64,000 nucleotides of DNA from Sphaerolaimus hirsutus (Eukaryota > Nematoda > Chromadorea > Monhysterida > Sphaerolaimidae): the NCBI GenBank assembly GCA_964036195.1, contig OZ038456.1, positions 15,872,001 to 15,936,000 of the forward strand. Reading direction: 5' to 3'. This document shows positions 12,918 to 24,017 of the stretch, piece after piece. Made by a program: the position numbers and the translations under genes. Every line of letters begins with the position of its first letter. The first letter of the stretch is position 1. Below the pieces are notes generated by a model. That model was not told the DNA's origin. It saw nothing but the letters and a program-made list of their open reading frames with translations, and made no database searches.

Positions 12918-13370
12918 TACCGTATTTCTTCTAATAGAACGGCATACTTCCAATAGAACGGCACCTCCAATAGAACGGCAGGTTTTGGCACTTTTTTGCA
13001 CTCGCGAAATTAATAGAACGGCAGCCTCCCATAGATCGGCACCTCCAATATAACGGCAGGTAGAAATTACATTGGAAGAGTGCCAGAACACACAAATAAT
13101 AGAAAAATGGGTGGTGAGAACATCAAAGGTGTTCATAACTATGATTTAGGGTTATTTTCACATTTGGTTTTGTTTGAATTGATGTTTTGTTTGAATTGAT
13201 GCTCTGTTAGTAATGTGTTGTTCATTTTTCATTAAAAACACTATGTTAAAATGAAAAATGTCTGAAAAATACTGGTGAAAAAAATAGAACGGCAGCCTCC
13301 AATAGAACGGCAGGTAAAAAAGTTTACGAAAAAAATAGAACGGCGCTCTTCTATTAGAAGAAATACGGTA
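12918..13370 (+). mobile_element. Family B MITE
   Basis: Termini are TACCGTATTTCTTCTAATAG and CTATTAGAAGAAATACGGTA. Subterminal direct repeats of CCAATAGAACGGCA occur near both ends. A second copy in the opposite orientation is at 36183-36614. Flanking TA could be a 2-bp target duplication, but it is part of the shared terminus, so this is undecided. Confidence 0.8.
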
Positions 13371-13532
13371 GCCTGCTCTTATAACCTGCACTTATTTCAT
13401 GTTATTAATTTAAAAAAGTCTTTTTCAAATAAAATGTCTTTAAAAAACAGGGTTGTTTATAAAAATATTTTTTCCATCCCTCATACTCTCAAAAGGAACC
13501 GAAAAAACAACAGAGCACCAAAACCACGTTAC
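13371..13532. other. 3' flank of the Angel gene
   Basis: AT-rich DNA between the stop codon (13533-13535, read on minus) and the family B MITE, presumably 3' UTR. No clear AATAAA on the minus strand was noted. Confidence 0.35.
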
Positions 13533-16500
13533 TCAACAAAACATTCTAAACTCGGCGGCCACGGGCAAGTGATCACTGGGGCAATACAGATTTGGCATCT
13601 TGCCAACGGTGGCGGCCATGCCCTCGCGGCTGGGCAGGGCGAGTCTGCGCAGGCACAGTAGCCGGGGGCACTCGCGCACCTCGCTGCACACGAGCTGCGG
13701 GCACGTGTCCGCGTCGATCGAGCGGCACGCTTTTTCGCTGATCTGCGAAAGTGGGCGATGGAAGTTCGGCTGCTAATTGGATAGAGACCTGTTAAGTTAA
13801 GCTAGTTGCAGCTTGAGATGTGTACAGAAAAAAATATTCCAAAGAATGAGCTATAATCTGATCACTTTTCTTATATTACTTTTGGCTAGGAATGGAAAAA
13901 GCGTTTTTTTCAACGACTACGTTAAAAAAGTAAATTTTTTTGAAAAAACCCTCCGACCATCATTACACTTGGATGGTATATAATTGATCAAAGCAAAAAG
14001 GCCCTGTTCACGAATGGTACACGGTGGTCAACAACGCGGATGCACCCAAAAGTATTCCCAAAATCAACGATCCACCCCCCCCCCCCCCAACCGTGTAAAA
14101 AATATAGTCCACAGTCTGACAGGCATTTCCATGGTAAGTGCTGATCTCATGCTCCAACCTGCCGCCTGACTTCACGTCCACCTTGGCGTGCCTGTACACG
14201 CTGAACAGGGGCAAGTGGTGGCTCAAGCTGCCCAAGTCGGCCGTTTGAGGGGGGTAGGGCCGGTGGTGCGGCGTGATTCGGCCGTCGGCGCTTAGACGCA
14301 TCGATGAGGGGATTAGGCTGTGCGGGGATGCTAAATGGAGTGTTTAGATCGATGGAAGGTCGTCGGTAAGGTGAGACTAGGGTCCAAACGGGATCCCGAT
14401 CCCGAATCCCGATAAATTCCTGAATTCGGCGGTCCCGATCCCGATCCTAATACCGATCCCAAAATATGAAAATCCCAATCCCGATCTCAGTCCCAATCCC
14501 GACAATTTCAAATCCCGATCCACTTCCCCAATCGGGATCCCGATACTTTAATTGAAAAATATAAAAAATAAATATTAAAAATAAGAGAAACGACCGTTTG
14601 CAATCCAGGGTGCCTTTTAATGCCACTTCTCTCGAATTCTCGTATTTTGAGACCTTTTGTGAAAATTTACAGAAAAAACCCTATGTGCCAGAAATTAGGT
14701 CAAAATCCAGATTCCGAGACCAGGATCCTGGGATAATCCCGATTTCGATCCGAAAAACTTTGAAAAAACAATCCCGATCCCGAAAATTCAAAGTAACAAT
14801 CTCGATCCCGAAAAGTCAATACCGTTCGAACCCTAGGTGAGGAGGGGGAGGAGTTATTCGAGGGGGGAGTTATTTTTTCGTCAGAATTTTCAGATGATTT
14901 ATTGACTGCACAAAATGGGTAAGTTTGGTAACATAAATCACTTGTAAAAATACAAACTTCAAAATTCAACCAGTAAAATAAACGTTAGTGAACTCTAGCT
15001 GCAAGATAATACATATGTTTACAAAATAAACACATAAATAAATCGTTTTTTTTTGTTGGTAAATGTGAAATGTTGTGAAATATTTTCTACCCATAAAGTG
15101 GGGGGAGTTATTCGAGTGGGGGGGGGGGGGTTATTTGATCCTCACACCCACAAAGAGGAGACTTATTCGAGGATATACGGTATTTGATAAGTGAGAAATT
15201 CTGTTTTTAAGTTGTTATTTCACGCCTGCCCCAACACTCCAACTATCCATACATCCCGATTTCATTCCGAGAGATATTTGACATCGTCGATTCCAAACAA
15301 AATCTTGCCGGCACTACAAACACCCGAAACAAACCCCTGCGGCAGAAAAGGCCCATACACGCCTTCCCTGGCACTATCCAACTGTCCACTGAGCGTGTTT
15401 CGTCTCAGCCCCGCGTAGCGCAGCTGGCCCGCCATGGCGAATATGTACATGGGCGAGACGGGCTCCATGTTGAAGTCGCCGCACAGGATGCACATGGGCG
15501 ACGAGGTGCCCAGCTTGGCCGCCATCTCTTGGCGCACCTGTGAGATGGTTGAATACCGTATTTCCTCGAAATACCCCCTTGAATTAACCCCCCTCGAAAT
15601 ACCCCCAGGTGTTTTTGAGTACTGTGTAGCGATGAATGTTGATATGCCCAAATATACCCTACTTTGACACGTTGATTACCGGTTTTGAGTATATAAAAGC
15701 GTACTTTTTACTATAAATCTCGTTAAAATTTCTGACGAAATAATAAACTCCCACTCGAATAAGCCCCCCTGAAAATTTCCACTCTGAAAAAATAAACCCC
15801 GTGGGGGTATTTCGAGGAAATACGGTGTACTCTTTTATGACATGCGAACTGCGATGGATGGTGAAAAAAAATATGGACCAAAATTGAATTGAATTGAATT
15901 GACGAATTTTGATGTCAACAAAATTATCTATGTTGATGAAAGCAGCAGTCGCATTCTGTCCTTAGATCACAAATAAATTTTGATGTCGATATTCAACATG
16001 AAATGCATACCCGAAACCTTCACCAAATATTTATGTGAATAAAATAGTTAAATTGAACATAACTTTAATGGAACCCATAATGAGCACAACTGTATACACA
16101 CCGCTGAATGAACAAAACAAAAGTGAGCTACCTCGTGGACATTGGCAATGAGCCAAGCAAGCTGCAACAGTTTTATGTCGCCTCGCTTTTCGTTGAACAG
16201 TAAATGCGTGTTCGCCACGACCAGCGGAACTGTCGGACTATCTCCTTTTTGTCGGCGGTCTCTGAGAACTGGCTGCAGTACGGCTACTTGGCCTGAGTAG
16301 ATTTTTCAACCTCTTCTGCAGTCTACACAATGAAAAGCATGTACCTCCCGCATAAAATTTTGTAGGTTGATCTAGGCTTAAACGGGATTGACTTTTCGGG
16401 ATGGGGATTGCGGCTACGGGATCGGAATCGGGATTGTTTTTTTAGAAATTTCTGGATCGGGACCGGGATTAGGGTTTCAGGATCGGGAACGGATTTGGTA

Positions 16501-19500
16501 CAAAGTCGTTATAGTAAAGGTTTTTCCTTAAGTTGCCACAAAACTGGTCTAAAATACACTTGGATGCCAAAAGGTGGCTTAAATTGAACACTGGAGGTTT
16601 CCGTTCACATGTCTCATTGAAAAGGTAATTTTTTAGTTTTGCATCATTTCCACTATTTTTTCCGGGATCGGGATCGCGATTTGAACTTTTTCGGGATCGG
16701 GACCGGAATCGAGATTTTCAGATTTCGGGATCGGGATTGATGCTTCGGGATCCCGTTTGAACCCTATTTATCTGTTTCCCTACGGAGGGATTCCCTATCA
16801 TCCTGAACACCCGCAACGGTCCTACAAGACCCATCGTTCACATTCACAGGTACAATCGGTCGGAGTATTCTTGGAGATTGCTTTAAGGTTGGCAACTTGA
16901 CAGCTATACCACAACGTTTCTGGGATTGTGAATAGGGTTCAAACGGGATCCCGATCCCGATCCCGGATCCCGTGAAATTCCGGGATTTAGCAGTCCCGAT
17001 CCCGATCCCGAAACCCCAATCCCGATCCCGATCCCGAAATCCAAAAATACCAATCCCGATCCCGATCCCGAAAACTTTCAAATCCCGATCCCGATCCCGA
17101 GAATCTCCAAAGTCCGGGATCCCGATCCCGGAAAAAATGGTGGAAATTTTAAAAAGTGAAAAAATGACATGACAATGACAGTTTTGCATGCAAACATGTG
17201 AACCCAAACCCCCAGCGTCCATTTTATGTCACTTTTCTGGCATCCAACAGTGTTTTGAGACCTTTATGAACAACTGTGAATGCCAAAACAGTGACGAAAA
17301 TCACTATCCCTAGACCCCCAATCCCGATCCCGAAAAAATGTCAATCCCGATCCCGATCCCGTGACCCCAATCCCGGCCAATCCCGAAATCTCAAAATACC
17401 AATCTCGATCCCGATCCCGATCCCGAAACCCCAATCCCGATCCCGATCCCGAACCCGAAATCTCAAAAAGTGAATCCCGATCCCGATCCCGATCCCGAAA
17501 AGTCAATCCCGTTTGAACCCTAATTGTGAACTCGTCAATTGACAAGGAGTTGGTTGACATGATGCACGTTTAGTACTGGCTCTGGAATTTCGATCGAAAT
17601 AATGAATTTACACACCAACATTGCCCTTATTCATGAGGTAACACCCGGGCATTTCATACTCTACATCTCTGTGCAATAACAAAGTGAACTTTGCCTTCCT
17701 TCCAGCTGTTAGGCACCCGTCACTTTTGTTCCCAGACGTCCGTTGTTTGAAGCACGACCAGTAGCCTGAGAAATGGGCGGGGTTCATCCGTAAGAATTCT
17801 GACTACGTTTTCAAACGAATTTCAGACTTTGTTGAAATTTACGTTTATCATTAATTTTTATATTTGATTAGGGTTCCAGTTATATTCTATTAAATATATT
17901 TACAGCAGGGATAGGGTTGGAAAAGAAACGTTTTTTTCAACTCCATGTTTTAAAAAAACAACGTTTTTTTAATAAAGACGTTTTTTTTATTTAAAAAACG
18001 TTGTTTTTTTAAAAAAAGTTCCCAGATATGGCTCAACATATATAGGTATATCAGACAAGTGACAATACTCTGTGATGTTATATATGACCATATAATGGCT
18101 GTGGAGCCATGGGATAGCATTATAAGTGGTGATTTGTGTCCAAAATGTCCATTTTTTGTCGACATGTTCATATATCGTCTTATAGTCGAATGTTCGTGAC
18201 TTTAAGTGAAGTTTCGCACGGAGTAGTGATCAAACAAGGTTATAAAAGGAGGTTGTTACTTTGGGAGTGATGTTACACACTGTGGAGGTACATGGAAGCA
18301 AATTACCTGAATATTATATACTACAGCAACATATGATGGCTTATTTACCCATGGTAGCACGTTGAAATGGTTGCTTTGATACTGAAAAATGCCACAAAAC
18401 CAATGAAAACAACCACCAATGTCAAATTGTGTGTGAAATTGCGCGCTCTAAGTGTGTAGATACTCTTCATTGCTAAACAATACATATCTACTCCAGAAAA
18501 ATCTTATACCAAATTCACACATATTAAACCCCAGCCTTTGAGCTATCTATACTTCCCACACGCTAAATCACTATCCAAAAATATGCCCCCATTCTCAGAC
18601 AACCCACCAACCATTCATCTCAAACCAGGGCTTCATATCCCTCTCATACAAATCGCACTGGACCTCCTGCATGCAGTAGACATCTGCATCGAGCGAGTGA
18701 AATTCAGACTGTAACAAAGGCCACCTGTGACTGTCCCAGTCCAAAAATTGGGGAGTGTCCCGGCAGTGGTGGTATAGGTAGCGCGTTTCACCTGGATGGG
18801 GTATGGGGATTGGTGTTTGATAGATGATGAGAAAAATGCACTAATGCTGCGTACTGTGGACTTTCACAACAGATGTTTAGATGGGTGGGGGTTGAGGCTC
18901 CTTTCGGGAAAGTTGATGTCGTCATATATAGATAAAAAGCACTAGAACTAGGCCCCAAAACCAATGAAAACAAATGATACCATCAAATGTAATGTGTATG
19001 TGAATTTGCGCAAAACGGCAAAATACCTAGTGCATGTCTACCAGAAATTTACCTTTTGATTTCTCTAAAATAAAAATTCAGTTTCCACCCTGTAATTTTT
19101 ATATTAAAAAAATCAGACTTTTTGTAAAATAAAAATCAATTGGATGGAACAAATCAAGTGTCATGCCCAGTCGAATGCATGCAATTTTAAAAAATTTGCT
19201 GACACAAACCAATGGTATTTTGGCACAGGATATTGTAGGAACAAATGCGAAAGTCGAGCGAAGACGGAGTCTGCAAAAACACTTTAATTGACAAATTTTC
19301 GCGATTACGGTAGACCGATTAATTGACAGACTTTTTTGGCGTCGCTCCCAGGAATGGTAGCATCTTCCCACTTCCGAACAAATGGACCAGTGCGCTGCAA
19401 GTTTGTAGCAGTGTTGCATGAAAACGGATGAACAAAAAAATGAACAACGTAAAAGCGCGGTGTCGAGCAGTTGTGTGAGCTGGAAATTGGACTTTTCCCT

Positions 19501-21222
19501 TAAAAATACGACGAATAATGGTGAATTCTCTGCGCGAACCAGTTAAAATACAAATCAACAACGATTTGAATAGAGAAGTCCGATCTCCAGCTAGCATGCA
19601 TAAATCTTCAAAAATCTTAAAAAATACAACAACCCACATGCAAGCTACTAGATTTCGATCGCTTGGCCTGGCTTCGGGCAGCCGCGGCCGCGCCCCGCAC
19701 CGTATTTTCCTCATCGGAACTACATCGTCAGGTTGGAATAAAAAAGATAAACTGACAATCATTGTAGATGGAGGAGCCTACAAGGAGTCTGGTTCCAGAT
19801 GTCGTTAAGTCCATGATTTTCAGTTATTGCAAGATTGCGTTAAAAATTTTTTTAGCTCGGTCTGAGCTGGGATGAAAAAATCCCCGCTTTTTTCAACGAA
19901 CCCGTTTTTAAAAACGTTGTTGAAAAAACCTCGGCCATCCCTACACGGAATAATGATAAAATAAGCTTAGAAGATGTAAATTCATCGATTTCCTACTTTT
20001 CGATTTATGTAGAAGCACATTGGCCTGATCTTAAACACTACACTAAGCTAAGAGTCAAAGGTAAAATCGAATGTCAAATAATGCTAAGAAATATATTCCT
20101 TAACAACACATAACAACACGCCTAACTAATTTTTTTCACTTTGGTTTTTGCCGATCTACGGAACCAGACTCTTAGGCCCACCTAGGGTTGGAAAAAATCA
20201 ATTTTTTTAAACGCATTGATAAAAAAAAATCAATTTAAAAAAAATAAAAAAAAATTTTTAAATTAAAATCAGATTTTTTTTAAAAATCGCCCAAAATGGG
20301 GGTATAGAGAAAAAATATGTCGATGTTAAGTGTCAGACAATGTATTGTTATGTCTATTGTGGTCATATTATGACTGTGGAGTCATGGGATAGTATTATAA
20401 GCAGTGATTTCTTTCAAAAATATCCATTTTACGTTGACTTATTATGTATATCGCCTTTTGTCGATGTTTTGTGACTTCAAAGTGAACTTCAGCATATAGA
20501 GGCTATAGAGAGAAGGCTAATACATTATGCTGTGATGCTACACACTGTAGAAGTATGTGGGAGCACATTGGCTGGATATTATACACTACACTAGCATATC
20601 ACGGCTTATTATTACACTGTAGCATGAATAAATGCAATCTTTTACACTAAAAATGCCCCAAAACCCATGAAAACACCACCAATGGTAATGTGTATTAGAA
20701 ATTGCGCGCTTGCTCACAAAAAATTGCAAAATACCTAGTGCAAGTCTACCAGAAATTTTTCATTTTGATTTTATTAAATAAAATCAGTTTCCACCCCTTG
20801 ATAAAAAAAAATCAGATTTAAAAAAAAAATCAGTTAAAAAAAATCAAGTGCCAACCCTAGGCCCACCGCACACTGCAAAGTGGTATGGGCGGTTCGGACG
20901 TTTTTAATTTCCGCCCGGGCGGAATTGTAAAGTCGGTTCGGACGATTTTATTTATGACAAATCTAAAAAAACTACTGAAATTTGGGTCAGTTCAGACGAT
21001 TTTTAATTCCACCCCTCTTTCTAATTCCGCCTTTGAATTCCGACCATGCCAAAAAACGTCCGAGCCGACCGTGCCACTTTGCAGTGTGCGGTGGGCCTTA
21101 AAGACTAACAAAATTTGAAAAAATGTCAGTTACCTCACAAGATCAGTGATTCCTTTCCGATTATTCCAGATCTGCGGTGACTTTCTTTTGCTGGACCCTC
21201 CAGCATCAACAGTAGCGGTTTT
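13533..21222 (-). CDS. angel: Angel/ANGEL2-type EEP-fold nuclease or phosphatase
   Basis: Eight phase-consistent exons: 21139-21222, 19210-19270, 18612-18791, 17616-17765, 16132-16292, 15335-15537, 14092-14317, 13533-13742. The translation shows the Angel/CCR4-like endonuclease-exonuclease-phosphatase motifs in order: SYNILCQ, LDADVYCMQEVQ (metal-binding Glu), RTSGNKSDGC, VANTHLLFNEKRGDIK, CGDFN, TVDYIFY and the closing YCPSDHLPVAAEF. About 400 codons are visible, the full catalytic domain. Family members act on RNA; vertebrate ANGEL2 removes 2',3'-cyclic phosphates, so that role is plausible here but inferred. The first visible exon starts in phase 0 (SSKRKSPQIWNN), so a 5' exon lies upstream and was not found with confidence. 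Introns are packed with MITEs, and one ends about 17 bp from the acceptor of exon 15335-15537. The donor after LPQG (15335) and the donor at 21139 were chosen by phase. Confidence 0.88.
13887..13971. mobile_element. Short TAGGNATGG MITE
   Basis: Ends are CTAGGAATGGAAAAAGCG and CCGACCATC, the same style as the copy at 56692-56795. It lies in the last Angel intron. No clean target duplication was seen. Confidence 0.5.
14378..14835. mobile_element. Family D MITE (TAGGGTTCAAACG, GGGATC-rich)
   Basis: Termini are TAGGGTCCAAACGGGAT and CCGTTCGAACCCTA; the interior is degenerate CCCGAT hexamers. Flanks GGTGAGAC and GGTGAGGA give an imperfect 8-bp target duplication. It sits in an Angel intron. Confidence 0.75.
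14838..15182. mobile_element. Family C MITE, left end truncated or overwritten
   Basis: The right end GACTTATTCGAGGATATACGGTA is intact. The left part (GGAGGGGGAGGAGTTATTCGAG) abuts the preceding family D copy. Interior GGGGGAGTTATTCGAG blocks match the intact copy at 52667-53097. Confidence 0.65.
15554..15826 (+). mobile_element. Family A MITE beside an Angel splice acceptor
   Basis: Termini are TACCGTATTTCCTCGAAATA and TTTCGAGGAAATACGGT. Its left end lies 16-17 bp from the acceptor of the exon beginning at 15537 (minus), so part of that exon's acceptor tract is transposon sequence. Confidence 0.8.
16373..16766. mobile_element. Family D MITE
   Basis: Runs from TAGGCTTAAACGGGATTGAC to GGGATCCCGTTTGAACCCTA, with degenerate TCGGGA hexamers at both ends. 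I see no convincing target duplication. Confidence 0.7.
16933..17522. mobile_element. Family D MITE with exact target duplication
   Basis: Termini are TAGGGTTCAAACGGGATCCC and CCCGTTTGAACCCTA. It is flanked by ATTGTGAA at 16925-16932 and 17523-17530. Both arms are long runs of TCCCGATCCCGA. Confidence 0.88.
17912..18450 (+). mobile_element. Family M (TAGGGTTGGAAAA), truncated copy
   Basis: It begins TAGGGTTGGAAAAGAAACG and follows the 678-bp copy at 33127-33804 (in reverse) through the GCTCAACATATATAGGTATA and AATTGCGCGCT landmarks. It then stops matching before the right terminus. Confidence 0.7.
18953..19098 (+). mobile_element. Family M right-end fragment
   Basis: It shares CCCCAAAACCAATGAAAAC, AAATACCTAGTGCA and TCAGTTTCCACCC with the complete copy at 20183-20859. 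With the copy at 17912-18450 it brackets the Angel exon 18612-18791. Confidence 0.6.
19271..20173. other. Angel intron, mostly unassigned
   Basis: It contains a short TAGGGATGG-type fragment near 19860-19943 (GGGATGAAAAAATCC..GGCCATCCCTA) and a GC-rich patch at 19660-19705. I could not assign the patch to an exon on either strand. Confidence 0.4.
20174..21102. mobile_element. Foldback element N, interrupted
   Basis: Inverted ends are AGGCCCACCGCACACTGCAA and TGCAGTGTGCGGTGGGCCT, followed by inverted blocks GGCGGTTCGGACG/CGTCCGAGCCGACC. Its left tip is split by the family M copy at 20183-20859. Confidence 0.8.
20183..20859 (+). mobile_element. Family M, complete copy
   Basis: Termini are TAGGGTTGGAAAAAATC and GTGCCAACCCTA, with exact 8-bp target copies GGCCCACC at 20175-20182 and 20860-20867. 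The target is the tip of foldback element N. Confidence 0.9.
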
Positions 21223-21278
21223 CTGCGAATGAAAATACATCGCAAAATTGAATCAAAAAAATCAAAATATCAGTAATT

Positions 21279-22690
21279 TATGAAAAGTTGGCCCACGTCC
21301 AAGTTACAAGCGGTTGATTGTACCAATGAGTGCGAGCACAATTTTTGCTACAAATCGCTCAAATTGGCGGGGTTGATACAGCAGAGATTCGAAATATCTT
21401 TTCCCAAAACAGCCGGCTGCCAATTATTTCTTTTTGGATTTGGGCAGTTGCCAAAAATAATGAAACAAATATTTCACAATTGTTTGGCGTGACGAACTGG
21501 GGTGCAAACTCGTGTTTACCAGTGTCATGTAGCTAATCCCGGATTTTTTTTCCGGGTTCAATCACTTTGGGATTCGTTGAAAGAGATTAAAAGGGCAATG
21601 CACATTGTGTAATGCCGTTGGCGGGGCAACGTACATTGTCGAATGCCATGCGCAGGGCAACGTACATTGTCATAATGCCGTCGGTGGGGTAATCTTGCTG
21701 AATTCAGTGACCGGGCAAAAAAAGAGATCAATATATCGACACTTAACAGCGTCAATGTTAAGTGTTCAGTTGGCTCAGTGGCATGAGACATGCCCTGTGT
21801 TCGAAAACTGAGCACAATTTTTTGCAGTGCGACTGTCAGCTGCACGTTTTCTTGACCAGAGAAAACCTCTTCAGTCTCCGGTCAGGAACAACTGGGGCTG
21901 TCATGTCGCCTGCCAAAACTACCCGAACCTCTGCCGTACACCTCCCCAAATTGGCTCCATTTGGATAATTTTCACATTCATAATCGCTAATTCTCTCTAT
22001 ATTCATAGTTATATACATATTTTTAGGCTATTTTATTACATTCATGATTTCGAAATTTTGGCCGGCCGCCAACTTGCCATAAGAGGTCCTCATCAACACA
22101 TTCAACTAAGACTTAGTCGGAAACGAACGGATGGCTTTTCGCTGGTGGATGCATTCGCAGACTGCAGAATAAGATCGAGCACATTGAACTCGGCTCTGGA
22201 AAATGGAAATACATAGAGACCACAGTGAACTACACAAATTGATGCGACGCTCACGATTGTTGACGACTGGCGCTGACCGCTGAATTTCCGCCACTGTTTT
22301 GCGCCATTTTGTCACATTTAAAGGTAGATTTGAAACGCCAATTTAGTGCCGGTGCAACTCTCCTCCAGTACTTTTGAGATAGACGAAAAATTGTGGAGGG
22401 CTGGCGCATAACACAGCCAGACACGGCGACCGGCCAGATTTTTCCTTTACATTTTTTAAGGATCGGGTCATATATGATAAGTTGGCCCACATCCAAGTTA
22501 CTGGTTGCGGTTTACATTTTGAGCGTATTTTCCACAATTTTTGCACTAAATCGGTCAACTTTGTCCATTTTGCCAATTTTCAACGTATTATCGCCATTTT
22601 CATCTATATGGTTATATCATATTTTTCACCTATTTTATTTATATTTATGGCGATTTCGAAATTATTGGCCAGCTGCCAACTAATCATTAT
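21279..22690. repeat. Dispersed repeat, two related halves
   Basis: 21279-21372 recurs at about 22478-22580 (AAGTTGGCCCAC.TCCAAGTTAC, CACAATTTTTGC). 22026-22080 recurs at 22628-22684 (ATTTCGAAATT.TTGGCC.GC.GCCAACT). A short tandem repeat of GGGCAACGTACATTGTC lies at 21597-21700. No gene is supported in this stretch. Confidence 0.55.
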
Positions 22691-22993
22691 CTCCGTATTT
22701 CCGTAGTTTTTTTAAAATTAAACATAAGTTTACAAATATTTCTGATCGGCATGAGAAACGATATCAGAAGTAGAATCGTTAACACGTTATCAAGCCACAA
22801 TTAACTTTTCATCGCGCTAAATTTTCAGAGACGAATTTGGTCAGTTCAGGAAAACCGATCGAATTTTCATGCTCATCACAAGAATGAGCTCACTTTCTGT
22901 ACTTGTCACACCAGCGAGATTTAAATGAAAAAGTCTTACGCAACGGCCGTCTGATAAAAATTGTGATCTCCCGCGGTCATTTGGTCCTTCGCC

Positions 22994-23090
22994 ATGTTTC
23001 GCTCTGCTCTAATTTGTTATCGGCCGTCGTGCGGCGCGGTGCTGCAAAAATGCATCGTGAACCGCAGTGGACATTCTCCATTTTTTCATG
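22994..23090 (+). CDS. Candidate first exon of the ABCB10 gene (targeting presequence)
   Basis: ATG at 22994 opens a 32-codon segment (MFRSALICYRPSCGAVLQ..) ending CATG|GTTGG. It is rich in Arg, Ser, Ala and Cys and has no acidic residue, as expected of a mitochondrial presequence. It ends in phase 1, the phase required by the first certain ABCB10 exon at 24018. Against it: the donor is only fair, and the basic helix that normally precedes TM1 of ABCB10 is missing. Confidence 0.3.
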
Positions 23091-24017
23091 GTTGGTTTTC
23101 TCCTCAAAATTGGATCATCGCGGCAAAATTATGGGATCGCGGACATTAGTTGGAGTTGGCATTTATCCAATGAAGTCGAATTTTCTATTTGGATACGATA
23201 ACATATTGTACGAACGAGAGTAAAGCCCAGGATTTCCGTACGAGTCACTGATAATGTCCGCGGAATGCGTTAAAGCGACCGAACATGGTCGCTAATGGCC
23301 GCCGATACATTACCATGTCGCGCCAGTTGACCATCGTCGACGGCGGTATACAAACGTGGTATCCATACGGGTTTTTGGACAGGTGCCAACATCACATAAT
23401 GTCCGTCCCCCAAATTATGATTGTAATCTGGTGGAACGAATGTTTCATTCCATAAGCAGGCATTCGTCTGTGCAGCAAGGCGTCGTCCGAATCGACCAGA
23501 GCTGCGCGCAGCGATTTTAGCCGCTTAATCAGATTGGCTAAACCTGTGGCCGGCAGATTGGCTTGTTTGTTCGTTTTGTATTGTGTAGGGGTGAAAATGA
23601 TAGACCTAGGGTTGAACATCAGGGTTAATCCAGGGTCAATTTTCATTAAACGACGTGTGCACCGTTGTTGTGGTTGCATGTAATATATTGAACACCATAT
23701 AAACTACTACTTTCACAGCACATGTGGGTTCCAATGGGATCCCAATTTCGAAACCCAATAATTTAGCTGAATCCCCTCAATTTCTCGGGGAAAATGTGTA
23801 TTTTAAGTTGGAAGAAACATTAAAATCAAAGTTCTGGTAGATTCCTCAAATTCAATAGATTTGAGTAATGTTATGGGACACTGGTTTCAATAGTTCTTGA
23901 TTTAATCAGCCTGTGATTTTTATTAAAAAGTCTGATTCATTAAAAAATAAAGTCCCAATAAATCCCTATAAATATGAACAATATTTTCCACAAACTTCTC
24001 AACACCAAACTATGCAG
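23091..24017. other. Intron or intergenic DNA with unassigned coding-like patches
   Basis: GC-rich minus-strand frames at 23392-23679 (contains GLANLIKRLKSLRAAL) and about 23318-23395 (contains VNWRDM before GTAATG) could be 5' exons of the Angel gene. Neither has a complete, phase-compatible pair of splice sites, so they are not called as exons. Confidence 0.3.

Noticed and set aside
16764..17222. Minus-strand frame containing AVKLPTLKQ as a possible Angel exon
   Set aside because: It ends in a family D MITE, and exon 17616-17765 already joins in phase to 16132-16292 (NVGQVAVLQPV), which matches the Angel family without it.
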